Source: Symsagittifera roscoffensis (Eukaryota; Xenacoelomorpha; Acoela; Convolutidae). From it: a stretch of 64,000 bases of DNA. The position numbers and the translations under genes were made by a program. Numbering within the stretch: the first letter of the stretch is position 1; every line of letters begins with the position of its first letter. Shown here piece after piece: positions 12,051 to 23,928 of this stretch. The notes beneath the pieces are model-generated. The model made no database searches. It saw only the letters and a program-made list of their open reading frames with translations, and had not been told where the DNA came from. The stretch covers positions 92,167,845 through 92,231,844 of the forward strand of contig NC_087062.1 of the NCBI RefSeq assembly GCF_963678635.1. The letters run 5' to 3'.

Positions 12051-13189
12051 ATTTTTTTTTAAATGTCTGTCTTGTTAACTAAATATTTAGATAAATGTTG
12101 GAATATCGTTCCTGAGGAGCTAGTCGAGAATTTCTTTCTGCAAAGTTGAGATAGGTTTTTTGCAGTGAGTGAAAAGTTATGAAAAAACTGCAAAAAATAT
12201 GAAGAGGAGGTGAAATATTTCAAAGGTTTCTATAATAAAAAGATTACTGAATTGAAAAAGATTGATAGAAATGAAAATGGTTTTGAGATTATTATTTTTA
12301 GGAGTTGAAATGAGCAAGAAAGAAGCATTTGAGAAATGATTAGTTCTTGCCAAAAATTTTTTAATTTTTTGAGGCCAAAATTGAGTGTGGTCGGAATGTT
12401 TATTGATTTTTGACAAGTGGGTTGGATATAGGCAATTTTTGGTGGAGGAAAGTCTGAGGGTCTAAAAATGAGCTTTGTAGTTTTGGTTTTTATTTATAAC
12501 ATGATCGGGGGTTTTCAGGAGTTTTTGGTACTTTAGGCTAAATGATCTTGTCTCATTTTTTACTTTAGGCTAATTTATTATATTTCGTTGAGGGGAATTT
12601 GGAATGTAAGTTAGGATAATATTGTTGATCTTTGTACTAGTTGATTAGGGAGGAATGTAATTTTCACATTTTGTTTATTTCGGTTGTTAAATTTGAGCTT
12701 GTTGCTTATTTTTGACCTGGAGGTCTTCAAGTTATAGTTTCATATATGTTTGAAGTCTGCAAAGTGTCGGCTAAACAAGTGGTGTCAGAGTGGGATAATA
12801 TTTAAATCGTTTCTGATTTGCTAAAGTTGAACAAGTTGCTCAAGAGTGTCAGCATGAATTTTAGAAATGAGAAGAAAGATTTATTACATTTTTGAAAAAT
12901 TAAAATTATTCAATTACAAAAGGGTTTTTGAAATTCAACTTTCTTTAATATTTTAGATTGTGGAATGAAAACTTTATAATTTTTTCGTGGTTGATTTCTA
13001 GGTCGTGATAATTGTCGTTACTCAGACATTTTTTTGCTTCTTGTGGTAAACTTTTTTTTTCTAATTTTCGATTTTTTCTTTGTTTTTGAGGAAATTGTTT
13101 AATGCATATTTCTTGACATTTTAGTCGTTTCTTTTTTTTTATTTTTTTTGTTTTCTGGTTCTAATAATTATGTTGAACAGTTTACATCA

Positions 13190-13560
13190 TGTGTTTGTTG
13201 GTTATTTTTATCTGAGTTGTCGTAGACAACCTTGAGTCCTGTAAAGGAGTATAACTGTGTTAGTTTGCAAAGAGCGTGTCCTTTTGGGTAGTATGGTAAA
13301 AGATTGTTTCTGTGTTGAAATTTTTCTTTTTTAATTGAATTAATAAGTTTATATATTACATCAGTTGGTTTGTCAATAAGTTGAAATGATCCTTTTCGGA
13401 TTGATTGTAATTTTCTGGATATTTCTTTTTGTGTTACAAAACTTGGTAATAAGACATACGTTCCGATTTTTAGGTTTGTAGCTGGTGTGAATCGTGAATT
13501 AATTTGTGATTGAACAATTTGTCTTTGTAATAATTTTTGGCTATTTTTTGATAAATTTGA
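13190..13560 (-). pseudogene. e1 integrase C-terminal part (GPY/F-like module)
   Basis: A minus-strand frame without Met but open over about 110 codons reads VLLPSFVTQKEISRKL, then SFQLIDKPTDVIYKLIN and FQHRNNLLPYYPKGHAL. That is the pattern of the module at the integrase C-terminus of Ty3/gypsy elements, in which the strand before Asp-Lys-Pro normally contains Gly-Pro-Phe or Tyr. The rest of pol upstream is deleted and replaced by the inverted gag block that begins at 13598. e2 has the equivalent piece at about 36330-36620. Confidence 0.7.
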
Positions 13561-13597
13561 TTGTGTTTTTTTATCTCTATTTAAAATTCATTTGGTA

Positions 13598-14131
13598 TAG
13601 ATATTAAACCAGATTGGAAAAGATTCACACAAAAATTTTCAAAAATGTTCGACTCTGAAAGAAACAAACAATATCAACGAGTTCTATGCAAGGAAATTCG
13701 TATTTTTCCTAATGAAACAATTAAACAACTTGCAGTAAGAATCGAACTATTGGTAATTCCCTTAATACGCATTCCCTTTGTACGCATAACTATAAAAACA
13801 CAAAACTGACGGGAATTTTAACGATGACTCTAACACCACAATTACGGAAATTAGCGATAAAATAGAGAGCAACGCAGCCATATTCCATTCGAGAACCCGA
13901 TATAGATTTCCGAAATCTAGTAGATAAACTAGAACAAGCCGAAATAACTATAAAACTGAAAGAAAAGAAAATTTAAAATTACAATACTTTAACAACATCC
14001 ATCCAACTACTTCAGAAATAAATAACATTCACGACTCTGACAGTAAACTAGATAAAAAAATCACTCAAATACTAAGTATCTACGAGAAAAACCCAATTTT
14101 TAAATGCAAACCATCATTCAAAAAACGGTGT
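13598..14131. repeat. Left arm of 0.53-kb inverted repeat
   Basis: The reverse complement of this arm matches 15027-15563 at an estimated 95% or more. Both arms share disabling changes, including the substituted stretch GGTAATTCCCTTAATACG and the same stops. The duplication therefore came after the gene was already damaged. Confidence 0.85.
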
Positions 14132-15030
14132 AATTGTTGCCGTAGATATGGACATAGCATTGCTGAAAGTAGACAAAAACAACAAGATAATCAGAGCAAA
14201 CCACAAAAAAATGGAGAACCAAATAAATCATTTTATCAGTACATGAAAAAAGACCAAAATTTACTAAACAAAAACATTCACAGTAATAATAGTTCAAGAA
14301 AACCACTTCCAGATAACTACAATAACTCTAGACAACACTCAACCTACAGAAATAACTATTGCGGAAAATCTCCAGATCAAATTATTTCACAAATTTTCTC
14401 ACAAAATAGATAAAGTTGATCAAACAGTCAAAATAAACAATATCAAAATGATTATTCAGGATCAAACTCAAACAGAAGTAATTACTCCAATTACAAAAGA
14501 AATCGTTCACATTCAAACTCTCAAAATTGATATTATTCAAACGACCGTTCTAGAAATTCCTCCTATAATCGAAACAGAAACTACTCAAACAATGGGAATA
14601 GACAAAACCCAGATAAAAGATCACGAAAATAATCAAACAATAGATCAAACTATAATAATTGCCAAATCGACAAAGAAATTATTCTCAGTCACCACATAGA
14701 AATAATACACAATATCAAAATTCACAACCAAACTATAGAAGTAGCACACCTGAAAAACAAAGACAAATCAACCAAGTACATTAAAATGAAGAAAGTCAAT
14801 CAGACCCTCCCGGTTTTGATAACACAGCAAATTCAGAATTACAACTAAATCACATAAATTGTAAATTCACAGATGATGAGAGCGAAACAGAAAACACGCT
14901 TTCAATAAACATGCTTTTATTTGAAAATGAATACGAAACACCAATCGAACCGGACTATTATCAAAACAATCAGAATAATTTTAAAAACTCCGATAATACA
15001 CACAACATAACATCTACGGCAACATTTACA
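13598..15030 (+). pseudogene. Inverted gag copy inside e1 (capsid part to zinc knuckle and Asn-rich tail)
   Basis: This block reads gag on the plus strand although the rest of e1 codes on minus. It starts in the capsid-like segment (DIKPDW, then MFDSERNKQYQRVLCKEI and NETIKQLAVRIELL). It continues through a Leu/Lys-rich segment to a zinc-knuckle-like motif near 14128, where CNCC-RRYG-H-SIAE is followed by Ser instead of the last Cys. An Asn/Gln/Ser-rich tail follows (14200-14800), ending in an acidic segment with DDESETENTLSINML near 14870-14940. Stops and frameshifts are frequent. Gag packages element RNA; this copy cannot. Confidence 0.75.
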
Positions 15031-15563
15031 CCGTTTTTTTAATGATGGTTTGCATTTAAAATTTGGGTTTCTCCCGTAGATATTTAGTATTTGAGTGATT
15101 TTTTTATCTAGTTTACTGTCAAAGTCGTGAATGTTATTTATTTCTGAAGTAGTTGGATGGATGTTGTTAAAGTATTGTTATTTTAAATTTTCTTTTCTTT
15201 CAGTTTCATAGTTATTTCGGCTTGTTCTAGTTTATCTAATAGTTTTCGGAAATCTATATCGGGTTCTCGAATGGAATATGGCTGCGATGCTCTCTATTTT
15301 ATCGCTATTTTCCGTAATTGTGGTGTTAGAGTCATCGTTAAAATTCCCGTCAGTTTTGTGTTTTTATAGTTATGCGTACAAAGGGAATGCGTATTAAGGG
15401 AATTACCAATAGTTCGATTCTTACTGCAAGTTGTTTAATTGTTTCATTAGGTAGTATACGAATTTCCTTGCATAGAACTCGTTGATATTGTCTGTTTCTT
15501 CCAGAGTCGAACATTTTTGAAAATTCTTGTTTGCATCTTTTCCAATCTGGTTTAATATCTATA
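15027..15563. repeat. Right arm of 0.53-kb inverted repeat
   Basis: This is the mirror of 13598-14131. The arm begins exactly at the ACACCG that closes the zinc-knuckle end of the left arm, so the 0.9 kb between the arms is single-copy gag tail. Confidence 0.85.
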
Positions 15564-15850
15564 GGTGAACTTGAAAACCATTTTTTGGCTGTGCCATCAA
15601 GTGTGGTTTGGATTAGAGCTGTGCGTCTATGTATCCAATTATGATGAAGTGGCGTATTTACTGGTTCAAGTCCTATATTCAAAACTAAATTCGCTGTAAC
15701 TGCCTTTTAATAATCTTCTACTGAGTATTCAGGATCTGTTCCTGTGAATACCATTAGTAGTTTATTTGAAGATCTAGATGATCCATCCATAAGGTATGAA
15801 ATCATAGTCATTCGTAGTGATTCTGCGGCATTTGGTAAGTGAGAAAAATT
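15030..15850 (-). pseudogene. e1 gag, native orientation, truncated
   Basis: This minus-strand reading includes the frame 15350-15682. It contains GTDPEYSVEDY, a stop, then LNIGLEPVNTPLHHNWIHRR, TTLDGTAKKWFSSSP, DWKRCKQEFSKMFDS and NETIKQLAVRIE. This is the retrotransposon gag capsid pattern, with Trp and Phe residues spaced as W-F-x(n)-W-x-F. After the capsid part the frame breaks and the sequence turns back through the inverted repeat. Upstream (15850-17500) the minus strand is Asn/Gln/His-rich with stops and may be the remains of the gag N-terminus or leader. Confidence 0.75.
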
Positions 15851-18800
15851 TGTAAGTTATGTTTTTGTTATTTCATTATGTTGTGAGTAAAATGGTAATG
15901 CGATTTCATTTTGTATTTGAGTTGATTGATAGCTTTGTGTATATGTAGGATTTTATGATGGAAAGTTATTGTTATATGATGTTGGGTTATGTCTTGTTTG
16001 TCGTGTTTGTTCGTTTCGGGTATTTGCTTCGAAAAGATCTGGTTGATAAATAGGATCCGGTTGATCAATATTCTAATTATTGTTTAATTGATTTGTACTG
16101 AATCGTTGTTGATTTAGACTATAGTAATCTTGATCTTCTGAATAATGTGGTTGATTCCTTGTATGGTGTTTCATAGTCATGTTTTTATTTTGCTGGAAAA
16201 TTGGATAATTTTTGCTACGATCCATTGTAGCTCGTGGTTGATCGTTAAAAAATACTGCGTGAGAGGCTTGTTGTGGTACGTTTTGATTATAGTTTTGCGC
16301 TTGTGATCAGTTTTGACTGTTCATTTTGGGGGGTTTTGTTGTTTTAAATTTTGCAAAAAAGTTACAGTTATGATCTGAAAAGTTGTTTCTAATAGCCGTT
16401 TTTTGTTTATTTGTTTTTCTTGATGTCGTTACTGGTTTGAATGTTCGATAATCCATTTTTGAGTATTTTGGAATAACTGAAGGTTTGACTGTGGATTGAA
16501 TAGTTGTTTGCGGTATTGCTGTATTTTTTTTGGAGTTGTATGTGTAGGATGAATGGGGAAATGCTTTGTTGCATTGTTGTTGGCATTGTTTTGACTATTT
16601 CTTCATTGACGAAAGGTGATGGAGTTTAAACAACTTGTTGTTTAAGATTTCTTGTTCCCTTTAAACTTTCTTGTGTATTAATGAATGTACAGTTTAGGCT
16701 ATTATTTCCTGTTCTGTCAGTCAACATTGCATTATAATTTAAAGTTGATGCATCGATAGTAAGTGGAGTTATTCTAACGTAGTCTTTATTGATGGAAATG
16801 GTGGTGGTTGCTTGATTGATATATCAGTTGGTGTATAAATAAATAATTGATGAGACCAATCATGGTCCCAAACATAATCTGTTTCATCTGCTAATACAGT
16901 TTCATTGTCTGAAATTTGTGGTCGAAAACTTTTTCTTGATAGTGCTATGAGATCAATGTTATGGACAAAATAATCAATTCTAAACCATACTAGTATCTTT
17001 TTTAGATCATTTTTAACATTTTGTGCGATTTCGTTACTAATGAGGTTTTCACGAATTGTATTTAAAAATTTTGAGAAAAAAAAAACAGATTTCTTGTCTT
17101 ACAGTTGAATGTCGGGATGTTTGAGTTGGTGACTCACTTAGTGTTTCTTTCAAATCTAATATAGATAGAAAATTGAAAAAACAGCGTTTGTGAATATTGA
17201 ATATGCTATTTGTGATTTCGATGTCGTACATTTTTTATATAGTCTGCGAAAACTTTCGAGAATTCTATATCTATATCATCAGTTTGTATTTGATCTGTAA
17301 TGTGATTTGGTTTTGGTGATACAATTTCAATTGTAAATATACCGTAATATGATCTGATACTACATAAACCTCTGAGATGGTCGTCAAGGTTTGTCGTTTT
17401 ATTCTTACTTCAGGAAATTTTTGTTTACGTTTCCTTTTTTCAAATAATTTACAATTAGGTTGTAGCAAAATTGTACTTGTCCTCTGGCGGGATCATTTTG
17501 AAGTTTTAGAAAAAAAATGGGAGTATCGAGTTATCATCAAATTTTTATAATGTAGAAGTGTTAGTGTGTAACATTCAATATGTCTTGTTGGTTGATTCCA
17601 ATTATAAAGACGTAGTGGTTTGTTGATATATGATTTTTTTTATTTTGCGTTTTCCTTTTCTTGATGATGGTATTGTGGCGTCTGAGATGAAAAAATATAC
17701 TTCGTCGTCTATCGGGTTATTTTTATTTATCGAGTCTTTTAAATCTTGAAGATCTTTTATTGTGTTTGTTTCTGTTTCTGAGACTGCGTTTCTTCATTTT
17801 GATAATCGTTTTTTCATAATTTGCTTTTGTTTTATTTTGATTGTCTTTTTTCGTGTTTATCTTTTTGACCTGATATATCCTATTGTTTGTCTGTGTGGGG
17901 TGATTACAAGGTCGTATCTTTCGTTTTTAATTAAACCATTGTGTAATACGATTGTTTGTTTGTTACCTAGATTATCTCTTGACATAAGGTTTAGGATGAT
18001 GGGTGCAATATTTGGGTTAGAGGTTTTTAACTTCTTAAACTGTTAGTTCTTAGGCGTTTTGTGTGGTTATATTATCTTGTGGCATATATTGTCGTAATTT
18101 GACGGGTCGGAGAGAGACTATATCAATTCGTAAGAATAATTTTTTACTGTCTCATGAATAGGTTTTAATCTATGAATTACTAACTTACTTAATCTTTACC
18201 TAGGGGTTGTGATTTGTGATCGAGGGTTGGAGAACAGTAAATCAATCCACAAGGTTCAAGTAGAATTAGAACACAAGTAGATTGTTAGAAACTTTTTTCT
18301 GACTTACTAATTTTTTAAGGGTTTTAGACTGGGTCATCTAAGAGGAAGGGCTCAAGTGAAGGATGAGTAACCCAAGTTCTTCACTGTTCAGCATAATTAA
18401 AATGGTTAGTTTTTCAAAAATTTCTATTAGTCTTGGGCCGTTTATAAGGGTTGGGTAGTTAGTCAACATTTGAAGTCGTTAGACACTTCTAAAACTATGG
18501 GAAGGGGAGAACAAAAACTTTCTGATTTGATCCAAGGAAAGCCTTGATGATCAGTAATAAAATAAATTATATTTGGGTTTATTTGAACTTAAAGATACAA
18601 AAGAAACCTTGATGATCTGTTAATGAAAAAAAGTGGAATATGGAAAGTAAGGATAAGCTTTGATACATTTTAATTTGAAAGTTTTGATTTTAAGAAAATT
18701 TAAAAGTTATAAAACGAAAACTGTTATTCAATAAATTATTTAATGAAAAGCTTCGATTTACTGCAGATTGGGAGGGAAACAATTTCTGCTCATTTTAACA

Positions 18801-19192
18801 CTCGTTAAAGTATAGATCGTAGGTTTAGCACCAGTAGGGTTGTTGCAGATTTTTTTCTTGAATTCATTTTCAATTCAGTAAATGAAATTTTTAATTTACT
18901 GCATAAAGCACTCTAAATACAAAAGTTTGTTCCGGTTTCCGTCGTACTATCATGTAGCAGAGTGGTCCGTTTCCTGATCATTTTTCACGCCACGATCCAA
19001 GTCTTCTTTCAATACCTGGTATTAATTTTTTTGCTTGGAAAATTGGCGTAAACTTATTGAGACGTAGAGACATTTCTATTAAACTATCTTTTTGACTAGC
19101 ATTTTTGCAATTTTGCAATTGTCTAATTCTAAGTTCTATTGTCTAATTCTAAGTTAGTTAAGGTCTTGTTCGAGACTTTTGGTCGCAAGATA
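15851..19192 (-). other. e1 5' internal region: decayed, no clear protein
   Basis: This lies between gag and the 5' LTR. Short minus-strand frames at 15868-16068, 17049-17231 and 17271-17468 are basic or Asn/His-rich and interrupted. The last one (KLFEKRKRKQKFPEVRIKR) is the most protein-like. 18000-19190 looks non-coding. A 24-base unit TATTGTCTAATTCTAAGTT occurs twice near 19115-19155. No primer-binding site complementary to a tRNA end could be identified with confidence. Confidence 0.4.
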
Positions 19193-20215
19193 TGAGTAAT
19201 GACTTATTGGTTATACGCATAGAGTAATTTCAGATAAGGTACAGCGTCTGCTCGTATTTTCGGCCGGATAGGTTTTTGCAAATTCCTAGTCTAATACCTA
19301 TTTTAATCTCACTCTTATATCTCCTAGTCTCAGGGTTTTTAACTAGTCTCTGCTAGACTCAATAGATCTAGTGTATACTGGTTTTTGCGAGTTAGTGCTT
19401 GGAGTTTATTCAGAAGGAGAACAACTGCATTCAAAGTTTTTTTCAAGTTGTTTTAGTGCTGAAACTACAAGTAGTTTCCGCTCTTATAAATAAAGGTCAA
19501 TGTTCGAATATGATTGGTTATTTAGTAATATTCTATAGTGAAATTTTGTCAATAATACAATTGGTTTATAAATACTCGTTTAGAACTGGTTCTACCCATT
19601 AGGGGCTTTAGAGAGTTTTTAGTTTTTAATTGCTTAATGTAGTGAAGGACGGGTGATGTAGTTTCTTTTAGAAGTTGCGAGCATTGATTTCTTGGAGAGA
19701 AGAGAAGTGTGGTTGTTCGTGATTGACGGAGGAAGAATGTTTTGTTCGTGTATCAAGATGGGTCTCGTTGATCGTGGTGGTCTTGGGTGATTGTGTCAAG
19801 ACTTCTGATCGATGCAATGATATATCGATTTCGTTAAGTTTAGAGCAAGACTACGTGCATGGTGAAGTTTGACTTTTCCGTGTGAAGTGCCAAGTGACTA
19901 GGATTGTGCGTGTAGTCAACATCGAGATGGCCAATGGTCTAGCTCAATGGTTTTCCTTTGCTGCGATGTTGAGTCCATAGTTAAAATCGTTTGAAGGTAT
20001 GAAGGTAGTGACTTTTGGCAGCAAATCTAATAGATTTGACATTCCAGAGTTGGAATGTAGTTTGGTTGTCATCTTTTTTGCTGCTCGTTCGTTGGGCTCT
20101 AAGAAATCTTTACATACTGCATTCATGGCTTACATATATAATTAATTCTTGTTAGTTAAGTTTTAGTTATTATTTATTATAAATTGTTATCGCAAAAGCG
20201 TTTTACTTTAGTTAG
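19193..20215 (-). repeat. e1 5' LTR (right copy)
   Basis: This is the direct-repeat partner of 4922-5936, starting with the same TGAGT-type end. It carries a small insertion near 19340 (GGGTTTTTAACTAGTCTCTG). The two copies differ at many positions by eye, so the insertion is old. Similarity stops at about 20215 in TTTAGTTAGTTTTTT, after which host sequence follows. Confidence 0.8.
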
Positions 20216-20348
20216 TTTTTTAAGGGAATTTTTTTAACCTCTTTAGGCCCTCCCAGGAAGTGTTTTCTTTAACAAAAATAATTATAAGAATAATTTCTTA
20301 AGTAATGATTATTATGATTTTGAGAAAGTTTTGCGATTTTTGTTTTAG

Positions 20349-20535
20349 GCCCCTCTCTGGCAGGTTTTCCTTTCTCCTTGTGGAAGGAGGTGGGTGTCGT
20401 ATTATGGCTTGGGTGAACGCTTCTCTCACTCTATCCGCGCAGTACCAGAATATTCTACTCACCTACGATCGCTTTTGGTCTCTCAAGTATCCTATACAAT
20501 ACCATCAACACTGGGCGGAAGGAAAACATTTTACA
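20349..20535 (+). CDS. GPCR exon B: TM3 and DRF motif
   Basis: The exon starts after the acceptor TGTTTTAG. Its first G completes the Gly codon split from exon A, so the frame joins exactly. The product has the conserved TM3 Cys (GGGCRIMAW), hydrophobic TM3, and LTYDRFWSLKYPIQY, where DRF stands in the DRY position and KYPIQY in the second loop. The end is uncertain. An in-frame stop lies at 20542, and the only nearby GT donor (ACA|GTCAAT at 20536) gives phase 0, whereas exon C needs phase 1. A donor at AAG|GAAAAC (20521) would restore the frame but would make a GA-AG intron. Confidence 0.75.
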
Positions 20536-23500
20536 GTCAATTAATTTCGAAAAGAAACCAAAAAAAGATGATCCTTTTCCATTTACTTCCAATAGTGATC
20601 TCGGAAGAATTATAAAATCAAGGTTTGAGTGTTGTTTTCACTTGCAAATTGAAGTACTTCAAAAAAAAATGGGTCTAGAAAAACTAGTAAATATAACTCT
20701 TTTTCAGTCGTAACTCGAACTGAAAAAAAAGTTTTCAAAATTTTTTTGGTTTCCATTAAAAATCATATAATTTAAATGGCATGTGAATGCTTGCTGCTGC
20801 GTTTTCTTGGCTTTCATGCAATTCGGAAGAAAGCTATTGTTTCAGTTTCAAAAGAATAAATTGTTTTTGGGCTAAGTTTCACTTTCTTGAAGAAACTAGT
20901 AAAAAATCTAGTGCATCACTTTTTTCATGAAGTTGAGGCATGCTTGCAATAATCGCGATCATTTCCCCTCTAGAAAATCCTGAAAAGTCCTGTCAAATAT
21001 TTCATCAAAACCATTTTGATGACCAAAGAAAAAAGATTACTTTCACAATAGATATCTTGGTAACTTTCCAAATGGCATCATATTCCAAATGGCAAAAAAT
21101 TTAGCGCTTTCTCTTAACAAGTTTTTAGGATCGAAAACATAACCTTCTAATGTGGAATTTCGACAATTTCGATGACTAGAAAAGTTGAATAAGACAAAAA
21201 ACTACTTCAAGCAAGCGGAAAAGGACCAACGTGCCGTTAAATCATTTTGCCTAAAAATCAAAAACAAAGTTATTTTCATTAAGAGTCATGAACGTAGCGA
21301 AGACTCTTACTTAGGTCTTGGTATTTTTTTGTTATTTTTTGGAGAAAGTTTTAAAATTTGTTCACACTTAAATTTGATTTTTCACGGTTTGATCGTGATT
21401 TCTTTTTAAACTTCCTTTCATTTCATTACAGGAAAGCCAACTCCACAATTGAACGGCAAAAGTGTAAAGCTAAGAAAAAACGTGATCGACCTCTTGTTTT
21501 AAAAGTGGTTTTTAATTTTATCAGTTTATCCAGTTGTCTCAATTTGATTAATTTTCATAGTTTATTTTTGAATTTTACAGAGCTTTTCGGCCATATATTT
21601 TTTTTCAAGATCAAAAATTGAATTTGTCAAAAAAGTGTGTTTTTTTTCTATTTCATTGTATTCAACACATTTTTCAACTGCCAAAAAAAGTCTGTTAGTT
21701 ATGTTTGTCAATTGAGGATATTATATGTTCAGAACAATTGAAGTAGGGTGGACTAGAAAATTAATTTCTCATGTTATGAAGTAATTAGGAAACTCTTGCA
21801 TTTCATTTTGCATAACCTTTTTTTAATGCTAACAGAAAACTTAAGCAGCTAAACAGCCAGCGTTTAAAAGAAATAAGGGTAATAGCACTTCAAAAATTGT
21901 CCGAACGAAAAAAAATTCAGCATACATAATCCGCGTTTCTTTGAAAGTCGGAATATTGAAGCAAGTGAATTTTGATTACATTATAATTGGTATATGCAAA
22001 ACTACTATCACTGCACGCTCTGCACGTTTTAAATCTGCAATTTTTCCCAAAATCATAATTTTACTTTAACTCGCTTGCTCAAAACATCGAGTTATCGAAT
22101 AGAAAGCAAAATAGAACAAAGATAGCCGGGTAATGTGCAAGGAGCACATAATGTTCCGACCAGTCTTAAAAAGTTTCAACAAAAGTGTTTTTCCAATTAG
22201 TGTCATTTTTTTTCGAATTGGTGTGATAAAGGAATCTGAGCGAGAAAATAATGCTCAGGCATTTTTGTCAGTCATGTAGAATATGCAAATGGAAAACAGT
22301 TTTTGAAAACAAAAAACAATAAAAAAAACTCAAAAAACAATAAAAAAAACTCAAAAATTTTTTTTGATTTCTAAGATGAAGCTAAAAACTCCAAAAACTA
22401 ACTTTCTTAGAGTAAAACTAAATTTTAGTTTTGAAAGTTCAAATTTAACATAAATAAATTAATATAAGCATGCTGCTCACTCGCTCGAAATTATACAAAA
22501 ATCAAAATTTTCAAACCGGTTTTTTCGACACCCGGAAAACCTTTTTGAAATTTTCTGATGTCGTTCGAGTAACGATTGAACGTACTATAACATGATATAT
22601 CACTCAACCCAATCTGATTGTTTGAGGTGGCTGATTTTGCGTGGAAACTCGCTTTATTCGCTCGAATTATGACAAAAAATCAAAAATTTCAAACCGGTTT
22701 TTCTCAAAACTGGGAAAATTTTTTGAAAATTTTTCAATAAGGTTCGAATCGTGTCTTTTTTTTTCGAATTGGTGTGATAAAGGAATCTGAGCGAGAAAAT
22801 AATGCTCAGGCATTTTTTTCAGTCATGTATAATATGCAAATGGAAAACAGTTTTTGAAAACAAAAAACAATAAAAAAAACTCAAAAAACAATAAAAAAAA
22901 CTCAAAAAAATTTTTTGATTTCTAAGATGAAGCTAAAAACTCCAAAAACTAACTTTCTTAGAGTAAAACTAAATTTTAGTTTTGAAAGTTCAAATTTAAC
23001 ATAAATAAATTAATATAAGCATGCTGCTCACTCGCTCGAAATTATACAAAAATCAAAATTTTCAAACCGGTTTTTTCGACACCCGGAAAACCTTTTTGAA
23101 ATTTTCTGATGTCGTTCGAGTAACGATTGAACGTACTATAACATGATATATCACTCAACCCAATCTGATTGTTTGAGGTGGCTGATTTTGCGTGGAAACT
23201 CGCTTTATTCGCTCGAATTATGACAAAAAATCAAAAATTTCAAACCGGTTTTTCTCAAAACTGGGAAAACTTTTTGAAAATTTTTCAATAAGGTTCGAAT
23301 CGCGACTAAAAGGGCTTTAATTTGGTCAATCACTCAACGCGATCATTATTTGTGGTACTCGATTTTGCGTGGAAAAAAAACTAAAACTCTCTAATACTAA
23401 GTTCCTCCCCATTTTTAATGGTCGGAACAAAAACCTAATATCATACAAGCAAATGCGTCGGAAACTTTTTCTTAAAAGAAAAACATTTATCTAAAAAATC

Positions 23501-23705
23501 AAAAAAGCGAAACAGATCAGAGCAGAAAATAAATCTTGCACAGTCAAAAACTAGTCGGACGCAGTTAAAGTTTAATGTTTTCAATTGCCGGACTTTTTTT
23601 CTCCAGCTGGAATCACGAATAACTTTTTGAATAACGAAAATGTTTTGCATAAAAAATAAAGTTAAAAAAATGTTTTTCTTCTGCTCGAAGATGTCGTTAC
23701 TCCAG
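20536..23705. other. GPCR intron 2: repeats, no gene
   Basis: From 20536 to 22200 the sequence is AT-rich, with small frames rich in Lys, Phe and Asn that show no family features (for example 21185-21621). The tandem repeat at 22207-23302 follows. Past it, 23330-23430 is the reverse complement of sequence near 48290-48370 (shared CCCCATTTTTAATGGTCGG). No exon is recognised. Confidence 0.5.
22207..23302. repeat. Tandem duplication of a 551-bp unit
   Basis: 22207-22751 and 22758-23302 are almost identical, at an offset of 551. Each unit contains two weaker sub-repeats with AAACCGGTTTTT and GAAAACCTTTTTGAAA, plus the phrase ATATCACTCAACCCAATC. Diverged, inverted relatives occur at about 47290-47480 and 48290-48500, so the unit belongs to a dispersed family. 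Confidence 0.85.
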
Positions 23706-23928
23706 TTAAATATTCTATAATCACGTGGATAGTTTGCTTCTGTCTCTACTTGCCCACTGCATTGCCAGGCCTCGATTGGAATACCCAACTTCCTTGCATA
23801 CCCAAAAACCCTCAGAAGCTCGGATTTTCAGCCAGTTCTGCTTATCTTGGTTATCTTGGAGTGTTGTACTTTTGCATCCCAGCTGTGATTCTGGTCGTTC
23901 TGAACAGATTTATACTAGCAAAACTCAG
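23706..23928 (+). CDS. GPCR exon C: TM4, loop 2, TM5
   Basis: The exon begins after the acceptor TACTCCAG in phase 1 and ends at the donor CAG|GTTAAA in phase 2, giving 73 whole codons. TM4 has the conserved Trp and a Pro-containing end (IITWIVCFCLYLPTALPG). The extracellular loop carries a Cys (LPCIPKNPQK) that would pair with the TM3 Cys. TM5 contains a Pro (VLYFCIPAVILVVLNRFIL), matching the conserved TM5 Pro. The exon is single and intact. It is joined to exon D across a 17.1-kb intron that contains e2, and the phases agree. Confidence 0.8.

Larger units (their letters stand above)
4922..20215 (-). mobile_element. LTR retroelement e1 (Ty3/gypsy-like, env-bearing), defective
   Basis: Two direct repeats of about 1 kb (4922-5936 and 19193-20215) bound an internal region that codes on the minus strand. 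From the right the order is: 5' LTR, leader, gag remnant, an inverted gag duplication, the integrase C-terminus, a Ser/Pro/Gln-rich ORF, an envelope-like ORF, post-env ORFs, 3' UTR and 3' LTR. Protease, reverse transcriptase, RNase H and the integrase core are missing, and every reading frame carries stops. Sister element e2 (29429-40106) shares the family and supplies the missing pol parts. The element sits in receptor intron 1 in antisense orientation. The LTR ends are estimated from where the two copies stop aligning, and no clear target-site duplication was found. Confidence 0.85.

Noticed and set aside
22319-22360. Short direct repeats AAAAAACAATAAAAAAAACTC resembling a CRISPR-like array
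   Set aside because: There are only two adjacent copies of an A-rich unit with no spacers, in an animal genome. It is simple-sequence slippage.
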